DNA of 5,950 nucleotides from Chloroflexota bacterium (GTDB lineage: Bacteria; Chloroflexota; Limnocylindria; Limnocylindrales; CSP1-4). Below are positions 1-4,521 of the stretch, one piece after another (position 1 is the first letter of the stretch; each line of letters begins with the position of its first letter). The stretch spans positions 1-5,950 of the forward strand of contig JAJYDP010000328.1 in assembly GCA_021777365.1 (NCBI GenBank), read 5' to 3'. The position numbers and the translations under genes were made by a program. Below the pieces are notes generated by a model. The model saw only the letters and a list, made by a program, of their open reading frames with translations. It searched no databases and was not told where the DNA came from.

Positions 1-2
1 CG

Positions 3-221
3 GGGCGCGACAAGGACATCCAGTACGTACGAGCCCTGCTTCACTCAGGCCACCCCCAGCCGGGGACTCTCCTCGAGCGCATTGAGCTGGCTTCGATGAG
101 TGACGATGAGCTGGCTCGCGTCGTCGGAGCTGTCGGAAGCATCGCGCGCCTTGGACGTAAGAACCCCCCGCGTCACATACTTCGACGGCTGCGGGGTCAT
201 GGGACTAGAGGCGACACGTAG
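3..221 (+). CDS. 3' end of a nucleotidyltransferase-like (DUF6036-type) protein, partial
   Basis: The reading frame is open from the window edge to a TAG at 219-221 and gives the last 72 residues of a protein whose start lies upstream. The other two forward frames hit stops within the first 110 bases. The visible tail begins GRDKDIQYVRALLHSGHPQP and continues TLLERIE. The pattern of a basic R-x-KD motif, a hydrophobic helix and then a short L-x-x-RI segment resembles the C-terminus of nucleotidyltransferase-like proteins of the DUF6036 type, some of which sit in toxin-antitoxin-like pairs. The catalytic part is outside the window, so the family call rests on a short tail from memory. The last 20 or so residues are rich in Arg and Gly and may be a lineage-specific extension. 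About 216 non-coding bases separate it from the next gene, so it probably belongs to a different transcription unit. Confidence 0.5.
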   Translation, partial: GRDKDIQYVRALLHSGHPQPGTLLERIELASMSDDELARVVGAVGSIARLGRKNPPRHILRRLRGHGTRGDT

Positions 222-279
222 CCCAGCCGGACTTCGTTGTAGCGTCATACATCCTGGTCAACGTCTATTTATGGAGCCA

Positions 280-353
280 GTTCGGCTTTTAGACACGATG
301 ATGGTGCGTGAACTCCACGCCAATCTGGTGCGCATCCGACATCGAAGCCGAAC
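280..353 (+). repeat. 9-bp inverted repeat competing with the leader hairpin
   Basis: GTTCGGCTT at 280-288 is the exact reverse complement of AAGCCGAAC at 345-353. The same 345-353 arm can also pair with the third copy at 360-367. The three copies therefore allow two mutually exclusive RNA folds, one long-range (56-nt loop) and one local (6-nt loop). This is an attenuator-like arrangement, but it could also be repeated protein-binding half-sites. Confidence 0.4.
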
Positions 354-367
354 AGGGTTGTTCGGCT
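346..367 (+). promoter_or_regulatory. Perfect hairpin AGCCGAAC-loop-GTTCGGCT in the leader
   Basis: AGCCGAAC at 346-353 and GTTCGGCT at 360-367 are perfectly complementary over 8 bp with a 6-nt AGGGTT loop. No T-run follows, so it is not a classic intrinsic terminator, although T-poor terminators occur in high-GC actinobacteria. It could instead be an attenuator arm or a dyad operator. It lies about 70 bases upstream of the chosen start at 438. Confidence 0.45.
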
Positions 368-425
368 AGTTGGTAGGCTCTGGGTGCGGAACTCACCGGG
401 CGCGTTGGGCCTGGTGAGACGTCGT

Positions 426-433
426 GGAAGGGG
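426..433 (+). promoter_or_regulatory. Ribosome binding site that selects ATG 438
   Basis: GGAAGGGG sits 4 bases before the ATG at 438, with its GGAAGG core 6 bases away. The alternative GTG at 384 in the same frame has no comparable purine-rich stretch at the right distance. The 18 extra residues it would add are Arg/Gly-rich and precede the first zinc motif, so 438 is preferred. Confidence 0.55.
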
Positions 434-437
434 CCCG

Positions 438-1322
438 ATGCCCGGAGCGATCCCAGCCTGTCCTCGAGGGCACACGGAGGGCTACCGCGTGCGCCGCGAC
501 GGGTGGGCGACGACTGGCGCCGGTCGGCGCCAGCTCTTCAGGTGCGTCAGTGCCGACGGGACATCCCACCGTTTCGTAGGACCCGACGCAGCCGAGACAA
601 CCCCGGCCCCGGACGGGCGTCGGATCGCCTACGTCGTGGTGTGCCCGCGGCCCGGTCACAAGGACGGCGTGGTCCAGTCGAGAGGCACGCGCCAAACCTC
701 GACCGGCACGTGGCGGCGCTTCACGTGTGTGCGTCCTGGAGGTGGCACCCACTCCTTCCGCGTGATGATCAACGAGAAGGGAGCTGCCGTCCCGACCGTC
801 ACGCCCGCCGCGCCGACGTGTCCGGAGCACCCCGACTCGCACGTCGTGCGGGCGGGCACCTACGGCGCGCGCAGTCCGCGTCAGCGCTACCTGTGCCGGC
901 CAGAGGGCGGTGCGGCCCACCAGTTCACGCCCCCGCTGTCGCGAGAGGCCGTTTCACCCGGCGAGGCGTGCAAGCGTTGCGACGAGCTGCTGTCGGTGCA
1001 CCACGGGCCGGTCACGGCGGCCCGGCACACGCCCTGGCCGCTGCTCGGCGTCGTCCAGGCGCTGAACGATCTGTCCCTCGGCGAATCGTACGCCACGGTC
1101 TCACTGGCGCTGCGGGCCAAGCGCGACGCCGTGCGTGAGCACTTGGAGTACGCCCACGGAGTCAAGGCGTTCGCCCGCACGGCCTCGAGCGCGCGGACCT
1201 CGTCTCAGTCCTACTCGCGCACCCAGCGTCGGAACGCGTGGAGGGTGGCCGCCGACCTGGTCGAGCAGTACGCGCCGGCAGTGTTCGGCGAGTTCGAGGC
1301 CCGCTATCTGCGAGAGGCCTAG
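438..1322 (+). CDS. Triple zinc-motif/HTH DNA-binding protein; N-terminal half of a transposase-like protein
   Basis: This 294-aa product looks like the DNA-recognition half of a DDE transposase-like protein. Three similar units of about 60 residues each carry C-x(2-4)-H, then an Arg-rich strand, then a Cys and a terminal H-x-F: C8/H12/C36/H44, C69/H74/C97/H105 and C128/H131 (or H135)/C153/H161. A further C178-x2-C181 with H187/H188 follows. Zinc ribbons near transposase N-termini normally use Cys pairs, so the regular Cys/His arrangement is a variant. Residues about 198-245 (LNDLSLGESYATVSLALR onward) look like a helix-turn-helix of the kind found between zinc ribbon and catalytic domain in transposases. 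Residues 255-290 are helical. The frame ends at TAG 1320-1322, and the same frame then stays open into the DDE domain, so the gene is either interrupted or recoded. The longer start at GTG 384 is possible. Domain boundaries are read by eye; the coding call is strong. Confidence 0.8.
   Translation: MPGAIPACPRGHTEGYRVRRDGWATTGAGRRQLFRCVSADGTSHRFVGPDAAETTPAPDGRRIAYVVVCPRPGHKDGVVQSRGTRQTSTGTWRRFTCVRPGGGTHSFRVMINEKGAAVPTVTPAAPTCPEHPDSHVVRAGTYGARSPRQRYLCRPEGGAAHQFTPPLSREAVSPGEACKRCDELLSVHHGPVTAARHTPWPLLGVVQALNDLSLGESYATVSLALRAKRDAVREHLEYAHGVKAFARTASSARTSSQSYSRTQRRNAWRVAADLVEQYAPAVFGEFEARYLREA
459..926 (+). repeat. Three tandem zinc-motif coding units
   Basis: Units at 459-575, 642-758 and 819-926 encode the same pattern: CP start, His a few residues later, a basic R-x-x-(F/Y)-x-C core, then a short Gly-rich turn and H-x-F. 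The period is 61 and 59 residues. The repeat is visible at protein level only, and the DNA has diverged, so the triplication is old. Confidence 0.7.
1320..1322 (+). other. In-frame amber TAG between DNA-binding and DDE halves
   Basis: The frame starting at 438 continues open after this TAG through 15 codons (1323-1367) and then the whole DDE gene to 2757-2759. The context is GCC TAG GCG. The 15 linker codons give AIRHANDAALAVSPK, which reads as a normal linker with mostly G/C third positions. Single-base origins from CAG, GAG, AAG or TGG are all possible. It may be a nonsense mutation, a readthrough site, a true gene boundary, or a sequencing error. Confidence 0.75.
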
Positions 1323-1367
1323 GCGATCCGCCACGCGAATGACGCCGCACTAGCGGTTTCTCCCAAG

Positions 1368-2759
1368 GTGCCTCTGGCTCAACCGCTCGTGTACATCCTC
1401 GACGAGCACCCGGTCTGGACCAACGCGGGGCCCCGCAAGCACCAACGTCCGTCCTGGTACATCCTCACGGCCGTCGAGGTGCTCTGGTACGAGACCGAAG
1501 ACCCGTTCGGGCTTCCCGAGCGAGGCTCGCGACTTCGCCTGGCTCGAGCGTTCTCTCGTTCCAACGCCGACGCCTGGCAGTTGGTGCTCGCCGAGCTCGG
1601 CGTGCGGCCCGACTTCGTGGTGTGCGATCGGGGTTCGGGTCTTACCTCGGCGCTGAAGACGTACTACGGACAGAGCGTGGGCGTGGTGCCCAGCCTCTGG
1701 CACATCCAGAAGAACCTGCGTGAGGCGCTGACGGAGCTCAGCAACACCACCTTTCTTGTGGGTAGCGAGCGCGTCTTGGTCGATGCACTGCGCAAGCACC
1801 TCGGCGTCCTGGGGCGCGAGAGCCTCCTCGGCTGGACTCCGGAGGACGTCGCGCAGTGGTGGCAGGAGCTCGCAAACATCGTCGCCAGCCTCTCGGCACC
1901 AGTGTCGTCCATTCGGGCCCTACGCGCTGAACACGAGTCTCGCTTGCTCGAGGCGTTGCCTATCCTCTCGGCCAACCCGCAGGTGCCGGCCTCGAACGCC
2001 GCCGTCGAGAGCCAAATCCGCAACGACCTGAAGTCGTTCCTCGCGAACCGGAAGCACCTCTTCGGCAATCAGGAACGCACCAACCGACTCCTCAACCTGC
2101 TGGTGGCCCGCCGCGCTGGTGCGTTCTCAGACCTTGACGATCTGGCCCTGCGGATCCGGCAGATGAACGAGGTTGCCGGAGGGTGGGCGCCCGCACCGCG
2201 CCAGATCCTCGACAAACAGCCGCCCGGGGTCACTAGCCGGACGAAGCGCTATGCGTCGCTGAAGTCGCACAGCGTCATCGGGAAGGTCGCCAAGGCGAAG
2301 GGCATCACGACCACGGCGCAGGCGCTCGCGACGGCCCCAGCGCCGGTGCTCTCCAAGAAGCGTCCCGAGACCGTCGAGCGCGCGCCAGTGCGCGAATGGG
2401 CGCGCGGTCTCGGACTTCCAGCGGGCGAGACCGAGCCGATCCGGGCATCGGTGCAGCTCGCCTACGACGTGGCTCTGAAAGGCGCAACCGACGCCGTGGC
2501 CATTACCACGTTCGAGCGGGCCGAAGCGGGGCGGCTGGCCAGGAAGTACGAGGCCCGCAAGGCGAGCCAGCCCGTGTCGGGCGAACGCATCCGCAAGGAG
2601 GAGTTGGCGCCGATCCGCGAGTGGGCCGCACAGAACGGGATCGAGATCAAGCGGCACAGCGCGATCCCCAAGGCCGTGCTGGAGGCATACGAGGCGGCGC
2701 GGGCCGGACGCACGCTCCGTCGCCGGCCGTCACGGCTCCCGAAGAAGGGGGGCTCGTGA
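1368..2759 (+). CDS. DDE/MULE-like transposase domain fused to tandem Lsr2-like DNA-binding modules
   Basis: From GTG 1368 this gives 463 aa. Residues 7-245 match the plan of an RNase H-fold DDE transposase of the MULE/IS256-like kind: D12 in YILDEHPV, D87 in FVVCDRGSG, a W-H-I-Q-K-N segment at 111-116, and E214 in SNAAVESQIRNDLK, followed by the typical N-R-x-LF-x-N-x-x-R-x-x-x-L-L helix. The three acidic residues appear intact, so catalysis is possible. After a basic linker, residues 337-371 and 411-446 are two related modules (core A-P-(V/I)-REWA), the second ending IPKAVLEAYEAA. These resemble the C-terminal domain of Lsr2, the actinobacterial xenogeneic silencer, but lack its RGR minor-groove motif. 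The tail is very basic. The GTG start has no Shine-Dalgarno sequence and the frame continues upstream to 1323, so the natural product may be a readthrough fusion with the upstream half. The stop overlaps the exonuclease start. A domesticated, non-mobile role is inferred from context. Confidence 0.8.
   Translation: MPLAQPLVYILDEHPVWTNAGPRKHQRPSWYILTAVEVLWYETEDPFGLPERGSRLRLARAFSRSNADAWQLVLAELGVRPDFVVCDRGSGLTSALKTYYGQSVGVVPSLWHIQKNLREALTELSNTTFLVGSERVLVDALRKHLGVLGRESLLGWTPEDVAQWWQELANIVASLSAPVSSIRALRAEHESRLLEALPILSANPQVPASNAAVESQIRNDLKSFLANRKHLFGNQERTNRLLNLLVARRAGAFSDLDDLALRIRQMNEVAGGWAPAPRQILDKQPPGVTSRTKRYASLKSHSVIGKVAKAKGITTTAQALATAPAPVLSKKRPETVERAPVREWARGLGLPAGETEPIRASVQLAYDVALKGATDAVAITTFERAEAGRLARKYEARKASQPVSGERIRKEELAPIREWAAQNGIEIKRHSAIPKAVLEAYEAARAGRTLRRRPSRLPKKGGS
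2376..2480 (+). repeat. Lsr2-like module 1 (degenerate)
   Basis: Encodes residues 337-371 counted from GTG 1368, with core ERAPVREWARGLGL and a following hydrophobic helix around QLAYDVALKG. It aligns by eye with module 2 (ELAPIREWAAQNGI) but is more divergent in the loop. It lacks the RGR residues that insert into the minor groove in Lsr2. Confidence 0.5.
2598..2705 (+). repeat. Lsr2-like module 2
   Basis: Encodes residues 411-446 counted from GTG 1368. The pattern IREWA-x-x-NG, then a short basic loop, then IP-x-x-V-x-EAYEAA, is close to the C-terminal DNA-binding domain of Lsr2. In Lsr2 the loop has RGR; here it reads KRHSAI, so the DNA contact may differ. Confidence 0.65.
2745..2752 (+). 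promoter_or_regulatory. Ribosome binding site for the exonuclease gene, inside the upstream gene
   Basis: AAGGGGGG lies 3 bases before GTG 2756, with its AAGG core 7 bases away. It supports GTG 2756 over the longer in-frame extension that runs back to about 2396 through the Lsr2-like coding region. Confidence 0.6.
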
Positions 2760-4369
2760 CAGGACCGCTGAGCGACGCGGGGCTCGTGATCTACGAGGAG
2801 CTGACGACTCGTACCTTCCTCGTCGTGGACGTCGAGTTCACCACAGACGACGAGGGCGAGCATCACCTCATCTCGATCGCCATCGTCCCAGTGGTCGGAG
2901 GCCAGCGCGCACGGGCCTCCAGCGGGCTCTACTTCGTGATGAACCCCGGGGTGCCCATCGACGAGGCCACCGCGGCCGTCCACCGGTTCCGGGACGCGGA
3001 CGTCGCCGGCAAGCACGGCTTCGATCACTTCGCCCCGGTCATCGCCGAGCGGCTTCGAGAGGAGGGTGCCGTGATGGTGTGTCACACCACGATCGACGCC
3101 CACGTGCTGCTCGAGGAGTTCGATCGACTGGGTGCGCGAGACGGAGGCGCGGGCCTGCCGCTGATGCCGGTGTTGGACACCCAGCGACTGGTCGCAGCCG
3201 CGGGCTACCCGGACGTCACCAAGGGCTCCTACATCAGCCTCGACAGGCTCTGTGACGTCGCCCGCGTCGCGCGGCCGAAGCGGGCTCACGACGCGCGCGA
3301 GGACGCCCGGGCGTCCGCGAACGCCCTGATTGCGATACTGCGCCACGTCGCGACCCAGCGCGTGTTCTGGTCGCTCGACGGCTTGCTTGAAGAGGCGAGT
3401 GGGGGCACCACGCTCGAGCCGCGGGGGCCATCGCACCTGCGCACGCGACGCTTCCTACGCAGCGCGCTGCCACCTGAGCACATCGCACGTCACCTCCAGC
3501 CCCTTCTCGAGCCAGTGGCCGGGGGCAGCGAGGCAGCTGAGCGATGGCTGGACACGGCGGCCGAGTGCGCGCAGTTGCGCTGCCCCTACCTGCGCGACGA
3601 GGCCCGGGTGGCGGCGTCGGCCAACGGAGCCGTGCTCTTGCGTCCGCTGATGGATGACCTGCCCCACCTCGGCGAGCCGGGCCAGGCGGGCACACTCCTT
3701 GGAGCGGTCCGCGAGCTGCTCGTGGGCTCGGACCCGACCAGGCCTACCTTGCCGGCGGCTCGCGCACTGCGGTGGTGGAAGCCGGCTTGGGCCGCGATTG
3801 CCAAGAGCACGCCGTGTGACCGGTCCGACGCCGACACGTCCTGTCCGTCGTGTCAGGAAGGCGCGCCATGCCCGCGCGATGTCGTGTTCCTGGCGCTGGC
3901 TGAGATCGTTACTTTGGGAGGTCGCGGCGTGATGGACAACGGCCGGGTCCGGGACCTGCTGTTCTCGTCGAAGAGTTCCTACCTGAATCTTTGGCGAACG
4001 AGCCACCCCGACGTGCTGGGCTACGCGCTGTGGCGCGTCGCTCGGTTCCAGTTCGGCGCTGAGCATGACGAGGCGGCCTTCATGGCCGTGGATTTGGGCA
4101 TCTCGCTGGGCGTCCACCGCATCGACCCGCGCTTGGTCGAGCTGGCCTGCGAGCGCTTGGTCGGAAACGGTGACCCGGACGAGGCGTTCCGAGTCGCCGC
4201 CGTGGTGCTCGCGCAGCGGACGACTGATCCGGCCTACGCGGACCTGGACGAGTGGGTCATGTTCACCCAGAACGCGCTCTACGCCCAGCAGGCGAAGCCC
4301 CGCAAGGCGATCACTCACCCGCGCCGCGCCCGGCCCGATGGTCACGTGAACCCGAGGCAGTACAGCTGA
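2756..4369 (+). CDS. DEDDh (DnaQ-like) 3'-5' exonuclease with long C-terminal region
   Basis: The 537-aa protein starts at GTG 2756, overlapping the TGA of the transposase-like gene (GTGA), which suggests translational coupling. Residues 20-200 form a DnaQ-fold exonuclease with all five signature residues: D25 and E27 in LVVDVEFT (ExoI), D114 in CHTTIDAHVL (ExoII), and H178 and D183 in AHDAREDA (ExoIII). By family knowledge such enzymes remove nucleotides from DNA or RNA 3' ends with two metal ions; the substrate here is unknown. The remaining roughly 340 residues match nothing I recognise. They include C354-x8-C363-x2-C366-x5-C372, a possible zinc or iron-sulfur site, and a mainly helical stretch at about 375-510. 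The tail is basic. The protein is far longer than a stand-alone DnaQ domain, so the C-terminal region may bind partners or nucleic acid. Next to a UvrD-type helicase it could form a helicase-nuclease pair, which is inference. The exonuclease call is firm. Confidence 0.9.
   Translation: MTGPLSDAGLVIYEELTTRTFLVVDVEFTTDDEGEHHLISIAIVPVVGGQRARASSGLYFVMNPGVPIDEATAAVHRFRDADVAGKHGFDHFAPVIAERLREEGAVMVCHTTIDAHVLLEEFDRLGARDGGAGLPLMPVLDTQRLVAAAGYPDVTKGSYISLDRLCDVARVARPKRAHDAREDARASANALIAILRHVATQRVFWSLDGLLEEASGGTTLEPRGPSHLRTRRFLRSALPPEHIARHLQPLLEPVAGGSEAAERWLDTAAECAQLRCPYLRDEARVAASANGAVLLRPLMDDLPHLGEPGQAGTLLGAVRELLVGSDPTRPTLPAARALRWWKPAWAAIAKSTPCDRSDADTSCPSCQEGAPCPRDVVFLALAEIVTLGGRGVMDNGRVRDLLFSSKSSYLNLWRTSHPDVLGYALWRVARFQFGAEHDEAAFMAVDLGISLGVHRIDPRLVELACERLVGNGDPDEAFRVAAVVLAQRTTDPAYADLDEWVMFTQNALYAQQAKPRKAITHPRRARPDGHVNPRQYS
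3815..3871 (+). other. Cysteine cluster in the exonuclease C-terminal region
   Basis: Four cysteines at residues 354, 363, 366 and 372 are spaced C-x8-C-x2-C-x5-C in an otherwise Cys-poor region. This suits a structural zinc ion or possibly an iron-sulfur cluster. Sequence alone does not separate the two. Confidence 0.5.
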
Positions 4370-4521
4370 TGCGCGCGGTCGACTCCTGGCGAGGAAGTTG
4401 CGACGACCACGTACACCAGTTGGCGATCGATGTCTGCCACTCTGGATCCACCAGCATCTGGCCGAACTCCGCGGGGCCAGTCACCGTACGCGGCTGGCGG
4501 ATCACAATCACAGGAGGCTAG
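4369..4521 (+). CDS. Small 50-aa hypothetical protein coupled to its neighbours
   Basis: ATG 4369 overlaps the exonuclease stop (TGATG), and the TAG at 4519-4521 directly precedes the helicase ATG at 4522. The ORF therefore fills the gap between the two genes exactly. About three quarters of its codons end in G or C, which fits the neighbouring genes. The product has two Cys, five Trp/His-rich short segments and a C-terminal stretch, GPVTVRGWRITITGG, that looks like a beta hairpin. No membrane segment or signal peptide is visible and no family is recognised. A weak GAGG lies 11 bases upstream, and translation may rely on re-initiation after the exonuclease. Its role could be an accessory subunit, or it could be a translated spacer that carries ribosomes to the helicase start, since the helicase ribosome binding site lies in its last codons. 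Confidence 0.5.
   Translation: MRAVDSWRGSCDDHVHQLAIDVCHSGSTSIWPNSAGPVTVRGWRITITGG
4511..4517 (+). promoter_or_regulatory. Strong ribosome binding site for the helicase gene
   Basis: CAGGAGG contains a consensus AGGAGG ending 4 bases before ATG 4522. It lies within the last codons of the 50-aa ORF and favours ATG 4522 over the second Met at 4540. Confidence 0.75.

Larger units (their letters stand above)
222..437. other. Intergenic region with probable promoter/leader of the downstream operon
   Basis: I see no convincing gene in these 216 bases. The part around 240-300 is visibly poorer in G+C than the rest of the window, and it includes TATTTA at 266-271, a possible -10-like element with no good -35 partner at 16-18 bases. 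Three copies of the motif GTTCGGCT or its complement lie at 280-287, 346-353 and 360-367. The most likely content is a promoter and a structured untranslated leader for the operon starting at 438. No terminator with a T-run is visible for the upstream gene. Confidence 0.45.

Noticed and set aside
346..369. Hairpin as a classic intrinsic terminator of the upstream gene
   Set aside because: No T-run follows, and it lies 125 bases beyond the upstream stop, close to the next gene.
384..437. Upstream GTG start for the zinc-motif protein
   Set aside because: It adds 18 low-complexity residues and lacks a good ribosome binding site. ATG 438 has GGAAGGGG at proper spacing.
503..1138. Plus-strand 211-aa ORF overlapping the zinc-motif gene
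   Set aside because: The product is Arg/Ala-rich and domain-free, whereas the overlapping frame has the repeated Cys/His pattern.
2396..2755. N-terminal extension of the exonuclease frame back to 2396
   Set aside because: It overlaps the Lsr2-like coding region in another frame and gives an Arg/Gly-rich sequence with no domain. GTG 2756 has a ribosome binding site and a stop/start overlap.
222..2760. Terminal inverted repeats of an insertion sequence around the transposase-like gene
   Set aside because: I found no matching inverted ends. The only inverted repeats are local to the leader, and the 3' side is overlapped by the exonuclease gene.
2462..3436. Long minus-strand ORF (324 aa) opposite the transposase/exonuclease junction
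   Set aside because: It is a typical high-GC antisense shadow. It crosses the boundary of two well-supported genes and shows no recognisable domain.
3455..4345. Long minus-strand ORF (296 aa) opposite the exonuclease C-terminal region
   Set aside because: It is Arg-rich and of low complexity, with no motif. The plus-strand exonuclease frame explains the codon bias.
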